From the NCBI GenBank assembly GCA_963798795.1, contig CAWCUZ010000001.1, forward strand, positions 1,612,001-1,676,000: DNA of 64,000 nt. The letters are read 5' to 3'. The notes under the pieces are model-generated. The model ran no database searches and was not told where the DNA came from. It saw nothing but the letters and a program-made list of their open reading frames with translations. The stretch's first letter is position 1, and the number at the start of each line of letters is the position of its first letter. The translations under genes and the position numbers were made by a program. Source of the stretch: CAWCUZ01 sp963798795. GTDB lineage: Bacteria; Acidobacteriota; Vicinamibacteria; Vicinamibacterales; SCN-69-37. This document shows positions 33,979 to 44,068 of the stretch, piece after piece.

Positions 33979-34719
33979 CTACTGCCCCGGCGCGCCGAGC
34001 AGCGCGTCGATGGCCTTGCTGAAGTCCGCCGCCGGCAGAGCCCCCGACAGCCGCTCGGCCAGCTTCACCCGGCCGTCGGCCTGCCGGGTGCCGAGAAAAA
34101 ACGTTGGAGTGCCGGTGACACCGAGCTTCCGGGCCAGGGCCGCATCGGCGGAGACCTTCGCCGCCCGCGCGCCTGCCAGACACGTCGTGAAGGCCTTCGC
34201 GTCGAGCCCCAGCCGCTTCGCGCGCGCCCTGAGGCTGGCCACGTCGAGCTGCCGCTGGTCGAGGAACAGCGCATCGTGCATCGGCCAGAACTGCTGCTGC
34301 CCGCCGGCGCACTCCGCGGCTTCGGCCGCCTTCTGCGCGAACGGGTGCATCGAAAGTGGCAGATGGCGGAACGCCAGGAGCACCTGGCCGCGGTCGACGT
34401 ACCGCTGCTCCAGCACGGGCAGCGTGTCACGCGCGAACGCGCCGCAGTACGGACACTGAAAATCCGAAAACTCGATGACCGCGACCTGCGCGTCCGCGCG
34501 GCCCCGCAATTGGGCGCCCTCCAGGCTCACGGGCTCGGTCGGCAGCGGCGGCGCCGCGGGACGCGTCGGCGGGACCGCCACCGGCCTCACCGGACCGCGG
34601 TCCGCGATCAGACTCCACGCCATAACGCCGCAGACCACAATGAACGCGACCGTTCCAAGCGTGTCGAGCAGACTCCGCAGCGCAGGGGTGCGTGGCACGT
34701 GCGATGGCGAATCCGACAT
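33979..34719 (-). CDS. Membrane-anchored DsbA-like thiol oxidoreductase
   Basis: The 246-residue protein has an N-terminal membrane anchor at about 21-38 (LGTVAFIVVCGVMAWSLI), a Pro-rich linker and a thioredoxin-like DsbA domain. The active site is C89-P-Y-C92 in FSDFQCPYCGAFA, and GVTGTPTFFLG holds the cis-proline. HLPLSMHPFAQKAAEAAECAGGQQQFWPMHDALF is the usual alpha-helical insertion. It likely oxidises or isomerises cysteines outside the cytoplasm. No DsbB or VKOR partner is adjacent. The next gene on the strand encodes a protein with 31 cysteines, a natural client. A perfect 36-bp dyad lies about 50 bases upstream of the ATG. Confidence 0.85.
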   Translation of the reverse strand: MSDSPSHVPRTPALRSLLDTLGTVAFIVVCGVMAWSLIADRGPVRPVAVPPTRPAAPPLPTEPVSLEGAQLRGRADAQVAVIEFSDFQCPYCGAFARDTLPVLEQRYVDRGQVLLAFRHLPLSMHPFAQKAAEAAECAGGQQQFWPMHDALFLDQRQLDVASLRARAKRLGLDAKAFTTCLAGARAAKVSADAALARKLGVTGTPTFFLGTRQADGRVKLAERLSGALPAADFSKAIDALLGAPGQ

Positions 34720-34767
34720 GAGGTGTCCTCGGACCCGGATGATGGCCCAGGACCGCTGGCGAGTGCA

Positions 34768-34803
34768 TTGATATTTGTCACGTCGGATAGTGACAAATAT
34801 CAA
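34768..34803. promoter_or_regulatory. Perfect 14-bp inverted repeat, candidate operator
   Basis: TTGATATTTGTCAC and its exact complement are separated by 8 bases. The site is AT-rich in a GC-rich region and lies about 50 bases upstream of the DsbA-like gene. It also abuts the 5' end of the truncated propeller gene on the other strand. A dimeric repressor or activator site is the likeliest reading; a hairpin or a recombination scar is possible. No regulator gene is adjacent. Confidence 0.6.
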
Positions 34804-35752
34804 GCGCCGCTGTTTACTCCCTCCGCGTCCGTATCGGCACCCGCGATCGCGCGCTCGACGCCGCGCACAACACGCTCTACCTCGCTACCAGCCGCGGCTT
34901 GTTCGGCGTCGACACGACCAAGCCGCAACTCACGGGACGCGTGGGGCCACAGCGGGACGTCAGCGCGCTGGCTGTCGCACCCGATCTGAACCGGCTGTTC
35001 CTGGCCGAGCTCAATCCCGATCGCATCGAGGTCATCGACCTGCGCTCACAGGCGGTCGTCGACCGCTACGACATCACCGGCGCGCGGGCGTTCTACTACG
35101 AACCGGCCGGCGGGAGCTGTATCTGTTCGAGTTGCCGGCCCGGGACTCCCGGCGGGTGAACGCGCGCGTCATCGACGCGGCCACGGGACGGCCGGTCGCC
35201 AGGATGTCGTTCGGCAATCGTGTGGACGTCTCCGCTGTCGTGGCAATCGGCGACCGGCTCCTGGTCGGTCAGCGAAATGCGATCGCCGTCGTCGACACGA
35301 TCGCACATCAGATCCGCGCGACCTGGACCGTTGGCCGCGACATGGCGGCGCTGGCGGCCGACGTGGAACGCAACCGTGTCTTTGCTGGAGGGGACGGGAA
35401 TGTCCTGGTGCTCGACGCCGCCACGGGCGCGCAGGTGGGCCGGCTCGACGTCGAATGTTGCGTCCGAGCCCTCGCGTTCGACGAGGACACGCGTCTGCTG
35501 ATCGTCTCCTCGAACACGGGTGGCGACGGGCGGCCAGGATCGGTCCTCATCGCCCGATCGGACGCCGGCGGCCTTTCACCGGTCCAACTGATCGGCGTCG
35601 ACCCCGGCGCGACCGTGCGGCTCCTCGATCCCGCCTCGCACGCCGTTGTCATGGCAGCGCCGGATCTGCCGGCGGACACTCGCGGCCCCCAGGTCCCTTC
35701 GGATCGGCTGCTCTTTCTGGCGTACGAACGGGCCGCAGTGTGGTTTCGGTAG
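34797..35752 (+). pseudogene. Beta-propeller (YncE/WD40-like) gene, truncated and frameshifted
   Basis: The frame opens directly after a stop in the palindrome without any good start codon. It reads LRVRIGTRDRALDAAHNTLYLATSRGLFGV, DVSALAVAPDLNRLFLAELN and IEVIDLRSQAVVDRYDI. Near 35105 the frame shifts by one base and continues RELYLFELPARDSRR, ARVIDAATGRPVARMSF, VLVLDAATGAQVGRLDV and ends DRLLFLAYERAAVWFR. The repeats are YncE/Lactonase-type propeller blades. A signal peptide and the first blades are absent, so the 5' part has been lost or replaced. The internal shift could be an error. Confidence 0.65.
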
Positions 35753-35777
35753 CGATACTGACCACATCCTCAGACGT

Positions 35778-35904
35778 CGTCCCAGGGTCCCAGGGTCCGA
35801 GGGTTCGAGGAACGAACTGACGCGCGCCAACCGTGAACAAATGCCGGCCAGCGCCAGCGCGTTCAACGAACCCTCGGACCTTGAGACCTTCGGACTCTCG
35901 GACC
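35778..35904. repeat. Dispersed GGGACC/AACGnACTGA element (copy B)
   Basis: The left arm (CCCAGGGTCCCAGGGTCCGA, then GGGTTCGAGGAACGAACTGA) and the right arm (GTTCAACGAACCCTCGGACC) are inverted copies flanking a ~55-base centre with CGCCAACC and GGCCAGCG. The element fills the space between the propeller fragment and the convergent ADOP gene, ending at the ADOP stop. Confidence 0.8.
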
Positions 35905-38378
35905 CTACTCTTGTCGCAACGCAATGATCGGATCCACCCGGCTCGCCCGCAACGCCGGCAGCCAGACGGCGCCGAGCGCGACGATCGTCAGCACGACGGG
36001 CACGCCGACGAACACGACTGGATCGCGCGCCGTGACGCCAAACAGAAACGCCGTCATCAGCCGCGAGAGCCCGAACGCCGAGACCAGCCCGACCGCGACG
36101 CCGATGATCGCGAGCACCAGCCCCTGCCGCACCACCAGCCGGCGTACCTGCGAGACCTCGGCGCCGAGCGCCAGGCGGATGCCAATCTCCTGCGTCCGCT
36201 GCTCCACCGAATACGCCATCAGGCCGTAAATGCCGATGGCCGCCAGCAGCAGCGCCGACGCGCCAAAGACCGTCATCAGCCACATGTTGAACGTCTGGCG
36301 CGACGTCGACAGCGACACCACGTCGTCCATCGAATGCACGTCCGAGACGGGCAGTCCCGTCGCCTGCCGAAGCTGCTCGGTGATCGATGCGGCCAGCGAG
36401 TGCGGGTCCGTCGCGGTGCGGATCACCCACGCCATCGGCGTGAGCGAGACGTTCAGGGCATTCGCCGCGTCGGGCACCTGCGCCTGCGGGATGAACATCT
36501 GCGGCTGCGGATCGGTGTCGAGCCCGTTGTCGCGCGTGTTGGCCACGACGCCGACGATCTGCCGCTCCGTTTCGGTCGCGAACTCGCGCATCACACCTTT
36601 GCCGATCAGCAGGCGGTCCTCGAGCGGGTTCGCCGTCGGGCCAGTACTGGTGCGCCATCGCCTCGTTGATGATGACGACCGGCGGCGAGCCGCTCTGTCG
36701 CGGTCCGTAAAGGTGCGGCCGCGCTGGACCGGAATCCTGAACACCTCGAAGTAGCCGGGTGAGACGGTCATCCAGCCGCCGCCGCCGTGGAACGGCCCCT
36801 GGCTGTTCGCGTCGAGCGGACGCCCGGCGATGCGGAACGGCAGACCGTAGCCGCCCTGGAGCGGAACGCAGCACGTGGCGCTGGCCAGCTCGACGCCCGG
36901 CACCGCGCGCAGCCGCTCGGCGCCGTTGGTCACGAGCTGCTGCACGGCCTCCGCCGGTCGGATACCGCGGGCCGGTCAGCGACATCCGCATCGTCAGCAC
37001 ATTGTGCGCATCGAACCCCGGATCCACGTGCGCCAGCGCCAGCGTCGTGCGCACCAGCAGGCCCGTGCCGACGAGCAAAACGAGCGCGAGCGCGACCTCG
37101 ACGACGACCAGCGAGGACCGCGCGCGGTTCTGCCGCGAGCCGCTGCCCGACCGGCCGCCGTTCTCCTTGAGCGTGCCGGCCAGATCGAGGCGGGCGCTGT
37201 GGAGCGCGGGAATCAGACCGAACAGCACGCCCGTGACCACCGACACGCCCAGGGCGAACAGGACGACGCGCCAGTCGACGCCGACGAACGAGCCGTCCGG
37301 TCCGATGCGCGGCAGGCCGGCCGTGTTGACGGCCAGCAGCGCGCGGATGCCGAGCCAGCCGAGCCCGAGCCCCAGCACGCCGCCGCTCACCGACAGCACC
37401 AGACTCTCGGTCAGCAACTGCCGGACGATCCGTCCGCGCGACCGCGCCCATCGCCGCGCGGATCGCCATTTCGCGCCGGCGGCCCGTCGCCCGGACCAGC
37501 AGCAGGTTCGCGACGTTCGCGCACGCGATGAGCAGCACGAAGCCCGACCGCGCCGGCAAGCACGAGCAACGACGAGCGCACGTTGCGCACGAGCACTTCG
37601 CGGATGGGCTGCACGCCGAACCCGGCGTTCGGGCCGAGCGCGTTCGGAAATTTCGCGCGGTAGTCGCTCGCCGAGGCCGCCAGCCGCGCGTTGGCCTGTT
37701 CGAGCCTCACGCCGGGCTTCAGCCGCCCGAGCACCTGGAAGTAGTGGCCCTGGTCGGCGGTGTTCGGATCGAGCTGGAACGGCAGTCCAGACCTGCGGCG
37801 TCTGGCCGAACTCCGGAAGTCGAACGCGTCCAGGACGCCGACGATGGTGTACGGATCGCCGCTCAGCGAGATCGCGCGGCCGACGATGTCCGGGTCGGCC
37901 TGGAAGCGCGACTCCCACAGCGCGCGGCTGAGCACGGCGACCTTCGGTCCGCCCGGCGCGTCTTCGTCGGCGGTGAACGTGCGGCCGGCGAGCGTTCTGG
38001 CGCCGAAGAGCGCGAAGAAGTCGGCCGAGACCTGGCCGTACCGAAGCTGCTCGGGAACGTCGCCGCCGGTGAAGTTCATCGTGCCCGATGCGGAACGCCG
38101 AGACCTGCTGCACGACGTCCGGCTGCTGGCGGTAGTGCGCGAACTTGGCCGGCGAGGCCGCCGGGCCCGGTCCCCTGCGGCGTGACGTTCATGAACACGA
38201 CGAGCCGGTCGGGCTCGGGCAGCGCCACCGGCCGGAGCAGCACGGCGTTCACCACCGAGAAGATGGCGACGTTGGCGCCGATGCCCAGCGTGAGCGCCGA
38301 CAGCGCCGCCAGCGCGAATGCGGGACTGTGCGCAAGCGCACGGATCGCGTGCTTCAGATCTTTCAGAAACGAATCCAT
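35905..38378 (-). pseudogene. ADOP/MacB-type permease with multiple frame changes
   Basis: Pieces in successive frames rebuild an almost complete permease. MDSFLKDLKHAIRALAHSPAF and TLGIGANVAIFSVVNAVLLRP form span 1. Periplasmic domain 1 has YGQVSADFFALFGARTLAGR and ALWESRFQADPDIVGRAI. FVLLIACANVANLLLVRATG and NGGRSGSGSRQNRARSSLVVVE, VALALVLLVGTGLLVRT lie in the middle. Periplasmic domain 2 has WMTVSPGYFEVFRIPVQRG. The C-terminal spans end LPALRASRVDPIIALRQE. About eight one-base shifts separate them (near 38165, 37795, 37560, 37440, 36955 and 36690-36640). No ADOP prefix domain is present. All pieces keep sense codons, so a sequencing fault is at least as likely as decay. Confidence 0.75.
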
Positions 38379-38434
38379 GCGGAGATTAGACGGAAACGGG
38401 GCCGCAAAGTGCCCGAGAGGCCGCCAGGGCCGGC

Positions 38435-38640
38435 ATCCCAACCTGGCACCAACCGCACTTGTCCAGATCAGAATCCACCATGAAGAACGTGAAGGACACC
38501 GGCTGGCGCCGCTGCGAGCCTTGCTCGCGGCCGGCGCCAGCCGGTCGCGGCTCGTTTCGAGGCCTACCTGTGCTTCATGGCCTTCATGGTGGCCATTGCT
38601 CTGACAAGGCTCGCCGCTGCGGTTGGTGCCGGGTTGGGAC
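38435..38640. repeat. 206-bp inverted-repeat element, MITE-like or structured RNA-like
   Basis: Terminal arms of 23 bases (38435-38457 and 38618-38640; core CCGGCACCAACCGCA) are inverted with two mismatches. Inside them lie further imperfect complementary blocks (CCACCATGAAG ... CTTCATGGTGG) and a central GGCTGGCGCCG ... CGGCGCCAGCC hairpin. The whole could fold into one long stem-loop. It lies between the ADOP start and the S9 peptidase stop. Confidence 0.75.
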
Positions 38641-38644
38641 GCGG

Positions 38645-41600
38645 CTACCTGATGATCCGCGGGTCCGGATTGCCCTCCTTGTCGAGCAGTGCCACGCCCT
38701 TCGTCATCCACTCGGGCGCCGGCGCGCCCTTCAGGTAGTGATCGAAGAACTGGAAGTACCGGATCGTCAGGTCCTGCGGTTCGCGAGCCGCGCAGGCCGT
38801 GGCCTTCGCTCGCGATACGCGAGCAGGATCGCGTTCTTGCCGTTGTAGCGCAGCGCGTTGTAGAACGCGAGGCCGTTGGTGAAGTGCACGGTGGGATCGG
38901 CCGTCCCGTGCATGATGAGGAACGGCGCGGTGACCTCGGGCACGTGCATCAGCGCGGATTCGAAGTTGTAGACCTCCGGGTTGTCCCACGGCGCGAAGCC
39001 TCCGCGGCCCTGTCCGTACAGGTAGTAGTCGTTGCCGTTGGCGCCGCTGCCGCCGCTGACCTGGTACGACCAGCCCCAGTTCTGGTTGAAGTCGAAGAAC
39101 AGGTCCGTCACGCCGGCGCCCACGCCCACCGCCGCGAACAGCCGCGACCGCGTGCCAATGAACGCCGCGCCCTCGCCGCCGTAGCTGTGCCCGTTGATCC
39201 CGATCCGCTGCGGGATCGACGTAGCCCATCTCGATCACCTTCTTCACCGCCGCTTCGACGCACTCGAGCATGTCGCTGTGCGACGCGCCCGTGTGGAAGT
39301 GCACGTCGGGCAGCATCGTGATGTAGCCCTCGCTCACGGCCTGGATCGGCGACGAGCCCATGCCGCTCAGGAAGGACGGCGCGCTGTAGCGGTGCAGGTT
39401 CTGCGAGTTCGCCTCGTAGAAGTTCACCAGCATCGGCCGCTTCTCGCCGGGCTTGTAGTCGTCTGGAAGCGCGAGAATGCCCTGCAGCCTGAGCCCGTCC
39501 TTGTTCTTGAAATCGAACAGGATGCGGTGGCCCCACAAGAATTCGGCCTGCTGCGGATTCGCGTCGCGTGATCGGCGGGAGTCCGCGAAGTCCGGCCCCG
39601 ATACGCGCAGGTCCGGGAACTCGGTGAAGGTCTGTCGCGTGAACAGGTACGTGTCGGCCTTGGCCGCGCGCTGCGGCGTGCTGAACGACGCGTCCTCGTA
39701 CACGAGCTCGCTGCAGCTTGCCGTCGGCCAGCTCGTAGAATCCGGCCTTCTTCGTGTACTCGCCGTAGGCCGAGAGCGTGACCGGCTTCGACAGATCGAT
39801 CGTCGCGCGCGCGCCGCCACCGCGTCCGCCGCGGCCACCGCCGAATCCGCCGCCGCGCCCGCTTCGTTCGGCTCGGTCCTGACGTAGCGGAACCGCATCT
39901 CGTTCTTGGCGCCCCGGCCGTTCGTCAGATTGCGCGGCGCCGATCCGTCGAGCGGCAGCAGCCACAGGTCGTAGCGCTGCTGCGACGATGACGCTCCTGC
40001 CCGTCGTTCGTGTAGCCCGCGATGCCGTACGACGGCTTGGACCGGGATGGTCGTACTCCATGTCGACGAAGCTCGCCAGGCCGCTGCCGCCGAGCGTCTG
40101 CGACGTGCCCGCGTCGAGGTCGTAGGCCTGGAACTTGTTGTCCTTCCAGTACAGGAAGTAGTGCGCCGTCAGGCGAGATGCCGAGCGATGCCGCGCGCCC
40201 GTGAGCTGGTTCTTCGAGCATCAGCGTGCGCTCGCCCGTCGTCGTGTTGACGCGGTAGATGTCGGCGGCGCGGCCGCTTGTAGTCGGAGATGTAGCCGCG
40301 CGTGTCGCGGCCGACCGCCCACCGGCCGTCCGGCGCCACGTCGAGGTCGCGCATCGTCTCGTCGGCGAGCCGGACGAACTTGGCCGGCCGCCACGTCGAA
40401 GGCTTCGCGGTAGGTGAAGTTGCGGTCCGGCCTCGGCGCGGATCATCTGCACGCGACTGGATGCGCTCGTCGGCCGTGTTCCAGACGTCGACGTCCGGCT
40501 ACCTCGTCCGGTCACGCCGCGGCTCGCCGTGTCGGCGCCGGCACCTGCGGCTTCATCCCGAAGAACACGCGCTGCCCGTCGTCGCTCCAGTCGAGCGCGG
40601 CGCGGTCGCTGACGACCCAGCCCTTCGGGAAGCCGTCGGCCTTGCGCCGGATCGAGCACGGCCGGCGCGGCTGCTCGGCGTCGCCGAGCGCGGCCTGCAC
40701 GTTCGGATAGACGAGCAGACGTTGTCGCGCTCGCGCATCTTGTCGACGTCCACGCCCTTGAGCACCGCCAGCGCCGTGCCGTCGTCGTTCCACGTGAGCC
40801 GGTTGTAGACTGCGCGCGTCGTTGTCGAGCGGCGTCGATGCGGCCGCTGTCGAGGTCGAGGACGAACAGGCCGTTGCCGTCCTTGACGTGCCGCGTCGAC
40901 GGTGTAGGCGAGCAGGTCGCCCGTCTTGTTGAACGCGATGTCGCCGACGCTGCCGAGCAGCTGGTCGCGGCCCGTCGTCGAGGTCGTGCAGGATGACGTC
41001 GACGCCGCGCGGACCGGCGCGGCTTCGGCGCCGCGCCGCGCGCGCTGCCGCTGCCGCCGCCCGGCGGGTCGCCCCGCCCGCCACCGCCGCGCGCCGCCGC
41101 CGCCGCGGCCTGCGCCGGCCGTCGGCGCAGGATCAGATGCGTGGCGTTCGCGGAAAAGGTGAACGACTGGATGTCCTGCCACGACTGCACCGCGCCGGTC
41201 GCGAGGTTGCGCAGCTCGACGTGCGCGCGGCTGGCGCCGGCGGTTCGCGCCGCCGCGCCCTGGCCCGGCCGCCGGCGTCTCGCCGCCGGCATCGGCGTGC
41301 CGCCGCCGCGCCGCGTCCGCCGCGCCCGCCGCGACCGCCGCGGCCGGGTCGACCTGGTAGGCGATCCACTTCGAGTCGGACGAGAACGCCGGCGCCGGTC
41401 GCGTTGGCGACCTCGACGTCCTTGTTGGTGTCGAGCCGAGGATGTGCAGCACCGGCTTCGCGTCGGCCGAGGTCGGCACGTTGGTGAACTGCAGCACGTA
41501 GGTGACCCACTTGCCGTCACCCGAGATCGCCGAGCCGCTGATGCTCGCGCCAGCGCGAGTAGTCGTCGACCGTCAGGGCCTTCTTCCTGGCGGCGGGCTG

Positions 41601-41717
41601 CGTGTCGGGCGTCTGGGCCGCTGGCAGCGCGTAGGTGGCGCCGAAGGTCGCGACCAGTCCGATGACGAGAGCGGCCAGCTTGCGCCGCGGCGTGCGTGCG
41701 ATGGCGTCGTAGTTCAC
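38645..41717 (-). pseudogene. Exported S9-family (prolyl oligopeptidase-like) peptidase with many frame changes
   Basis: The N-terminus (MNYDAIARTPRRKLAALVIG) carries a signal or anchor. Propeller pieces follow (VLQFTNVPTSADAKPVLHIL, FSSDSKWIAYQVDP, VELRNLATGAVQSWQDIQSF, FVLDLDSGRIDA, RGYISDYK). The C-terminal alpha/beta-hydrolase reads RIGINGHSYGGEGAAFIGT (nucleophile Ser), FLIMHGTADPTVHF (Asp) and a histidine region before QDLTIRYFQFFDHYLKGAPAPEWMTKG. At least fifteen one-base shifts in 3 kb break it, with no substituted catalytic residue seen. Such a pattern fits uncorrected sequence rather than evolution. Family members degrade peptides in the periplasm or outside the cell. Confidence 0.75.
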
Positions 41718-41730
41718 GTGTCCTCCAAGC

Positions 41731-41765
41731 GGGGTCAGACCCCGGTCTGACCCCGGTCTGACCCC
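41731..41765. repeat. GGGGTCAGACC palindrome with duplicated right arm
   Basis: GGGGTCAGACC is followed by two copies of GGTCTGACCCC in tandem. It lies just upstream of the S9 peptidase start, between it and the preceding gene. It belongs to the same family as 20647 and 46960. Confidence 0.9.
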
Positions 41766-41874
41766 CGGGCGAACCGAATATTACTCCCGCCGGCCGCGGG
41801 ACGGCCGCCCAAACCGTGGAGGCACTCCGCCACGCTCCGCGCGCAGGCGCAGGCGCAGGCGTGATCGCGCCGAT

Positions 41875-42564
41875 CTATTCCCGATCGTAGACGTACTTCA
41901 TCGAGGGCTGCTGACCGCCGCGACCGCCGCTCGTCCGATAGGTGACGACCAGCTGACGGCCTCCGGTCACCACCTGGAATGTCCGGGTCATCGTCATCGG
42001 CCCGCCCTTGAAGTCCTGGATCAGCGTGGCGCCGTCCCAGCGGGTTCGCACGTCGATCGACACTGAGCCGAAGTCGACGTCCTTCTTCTCCCCAATCGGA
42101 AACGTACGCACGGCGCCGGTGTCGTCGGTCACGATCAACCCGGTCCCACTGACCTCGAGGGCCAGGCGCTCAGGCGGCTGATTCATCTCGCGCGTCAGCT
42201 CGCGCATCCGGGCCTGGTCCTCCTGGCTCACGCTGGCGCCGCCCATCGCGCCGCCGCGGCCGCCTCCGAAACCACCGCCACTCCGGCCGCCGAAACCGCG
42301 GCCGCCCCCACGGCCACTGCTGCCCGTGCGCCCCCCGATCCCGCCGCCGGACCGCCCGCCCGGCGGCAACTGGCCAGCCTCGGTTGCCGGCGCCGGTTCT
42401 GCACTCAGGTCCTTGTTCAACCGCCAGGCGCCCGCGATGCCGTTGTCCTGTGCCGCGGCCGGTTCCTGGTCCTGAGCAGCCCGAACGGCAAGTTGCCGCG
42501 GAACCCAGAGCAGGAGGGCCGCTCCCGCGATGGCGATGATGACGAGTCTGATCCGCTTCGACAT
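41875..42564 (-). CDS. Exported Gly-rich protein of unknown function
   Basis: The ATG (MSKRIRLVIIAIAGAALLLWVP) follows a GGAGGGG ribosome site. The 229-residue protein has a signal or anchor, then WRLNKDLSAEPAPA, and a low-complexity Gly/Arg block at about 68-110 (GGRGFGGRSGGGFGGGRGGA). An ordered beta-rich C-terminal domain follows (PERLALEVSGTGLIVTDD, RTFPIGEKKDVDFGSVSIDV, LVVTYRTSGG, SMKYVYDRE). This layout recurs in acidobacterial secreted proteins; the biochemical role is unknown. It precedes the S9 peptidase on the same strand, with a palindrome between them. Confidence 0.6.
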   Translation of the reverse strand: MSKRIRLVIIAIAGAALLLWVPRQLAVRAAQDQEPAAAQDNGIAGAWRLNKDLSAEPAPATEAGQLPPGGRSGGGIGGRTGSSGRGGGRGFGGRSGGGFGGGRGGAMGGASVSQEDQARMRELTREMNQPPERLALEVSGTGLIVTDDTGAVRTFPIGEKKDVDFGSVSIDVRTRWDGATLIQDFKGGPMTMTRTFQVVTGGRQLVVTYRTSGGRGGQQPSMKYVYDRE

Positions 42565-42738
42565 GGCAATCCCCTCCGATCGGCGCTGGCGGGCCGGGAG
42601 CGTGCAGGCTCCACACGCGATTGGACCGTCGATATCGATCTTCGGCTGCATGAGCGGCCTGCGTGGTTGCGGAATTCACGGTCTTGTCACAGATGGCCGC
42701 CGGCGACCGGCGCCGTGTGGATTCGCGTCCTCCGGGGG

Positions 42739-43671
42739 TCAATACCGGACGTGCGTGACCGACGTGGAGTGCTCCCACAGCCGCCGGCGCAGCTCCGGGT
42801 CGTAGGCCCGCCGCTGGCCGCGCGTGATCTTCGGCCAGCCCCGCACCTCGCCGAGGCCGTCGACGCCCACGTATTCGCCGCCCGCGATTTCCGGCCAGGT
42901 GGCGGCGTAGAGCAAGGGCAGGACGCCCCGCTCGGCCGGCATCGACATCGCTTCGAATACGTGGAGCAGGAACCGCTGCCAGCGGCTCCGCTCGGTGGCG
43001 AGGCGCGTCGTGCGCAGGTGTGTGCGCGCGTAGCCGGGATGCGCGCTTGCGCCTTTCGCGTCGATCCCCTCGCGCTGGAACCGCTCGTTGAGCATGAGAC
43101 CCAGCATGAGCATGGCGAGCTTGCTGTCGCAGTACGAGCGCCAGCGCTGATATCGCTCCGCCGACGGCGGCGCCAGGTCCAGCCGTCCCCACTTCTCCGC
43201 CACGCTCGCGGTGGTGACGACGCGAGCGCCCGGCGTTCGCCGGATCACCGGCATCAGCCGGCCGACGAAGGCGAAGTGGCCGTAGTAGTTGACCCCCATC
43301 TGCCTCTCGAAGCCGTCGCGTGTCAGGCCGAAGGGCACGGCCATCACGCCGGCGTTGCACATCAGCACGTCGAGCGTCGAGCAGCGCGCCGACACGGCTT
43401 CGGCGCAGGCGGCGACTGACGCAAGGTCGCCGAGATCGAGCGGAACGATCTCGAGCGACGCGATCGGCCACCGGAGGGCGATGTCACGCCGCACGTCCTC
43501 AGCCTTGTCCAGGTTCCGGCAGGCCATCACGACGCGCGCACCCTTGCCGGCAAAGGCCTCGGCGAGCAGCGCGCCCAGGCCGTCGTTGGCTCCGGTGACG
43601 AGAACCGTGCGGCCCTGCTGCCCCGGCATCTGATCCAGATTCCAGTGCCGTGGAGGTCGCGACGACGTCAT
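42739..43671 (-). CDS. Short-chain dehydrogenase/reductase, retinol dehydrogenase-like
   Basis: The 310-residue SDR has the cofactor motif VTGANDGLGALLAEA (TGxxxGxG), DVLMCNAGVM (NNAG-type), active Ser in VVTTASVAEKWG and YCDSK as the YxxxK catalytic pair. CRNLDK after beta-2 suggests NADP(H) preference. The C-terminal part (HPGYARTHLRTT ... PLLYAATWPEIAGGEYVGVDGLGEVRG) is typical of the retinol/protochlorophyllide-dehydrogenase-like branch. The substrate is unknown. A small gene lies 11 bases upstream on the same strand, probably in one unit. Confidence 0.88.
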   Translation of the reverse strand: MTSSRPPRHWNLDQMPGQQGRTVLVTGANDGLGALLAEAFAGKGARVVMACRNLDKAEDVRRDIALRWPIASLEIVPLDLGDLASVAACAEAVSARCSTLDVLMCNAGVMAVPFGLTRDGFERQMGVNYYGHFAFVGRLMPVIRRTPGARVVTTASVAEKWGRLDLAPPSAERYQRWRSYCDSKLAMLMLGLMLNERFQREGIDAKGASAHPGYARTHLRTTRLATERSRWQRFLLHVFEAMSMPAERGVLPLLYAATWPEIAGGEYVGVDGLGEVRGWPKITRGQRRAYDPELRRRLWEHSTSVTHVRY

Positions 43672-43682
43672 GCGGGGAATGG

Positions 43683-43943
43683 TCACCAGTGGAGCGTCCA
43701 GCCGGCGCGCTGCAGCTCGCCGAGCCGGGCGAGCGCCTCGGCGCGTGCCGCGTCCGCATCCGGGAAGGACCAGTCGATGAGCACGCGATCGTTCAGCAGG
43801 AACCGGAGGCGCCATTCTCCGCCGGCCCGACGCAGCAATGCGTCGAGATGGTCGTGCCGTCTGCGCACGCGCCACACGCGCCGCGCGGTCTCGTTGCCGT
43901 CGTCGTCTGCGTGCCCGGCGCGCGCCAGTCTGTCGGAATTCAC
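43683..43943 (-). CDS. Small uncharacterised protein, 86 aa
   Basis: From a GTG start (VNSDRLARAGHADDDGNETARRV) the protein reads RVRRRHDHLDALLRRAGGEWRLRFLLNDRVLIDWSFPD and ends AALARLGELQRAGWTLHW-like. It looks like a compact alpha-beta protein with conserved aromatic residues. I recognise no family. It precedes the SDR by 11 bases and is divergent from the MgtC-like gene, with a 125-base space between them. A longer frame upstream is open but poorly supported. Confidence 0.5.
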   Translation of the reverse strand: MNSDRLARAGHADDDGNETARRVWRVRRRHDHLDALLRRAGGEWRLRFLLNDRVLIDWSFPDADAARAEALARLGELQRAGWTLHW

Positions 43944-44068
43944 GTCAGTCTTCGCCCGTCGGGCCGTCCTGCCACCACGACCGGTGACGGGATCATTCGA
44001 CGATTCTGCCACGTCTTGCGTGTCTGTCCCGCCCTGGCGTGGCACGCGACGTGCTCGGAATACCGTCA

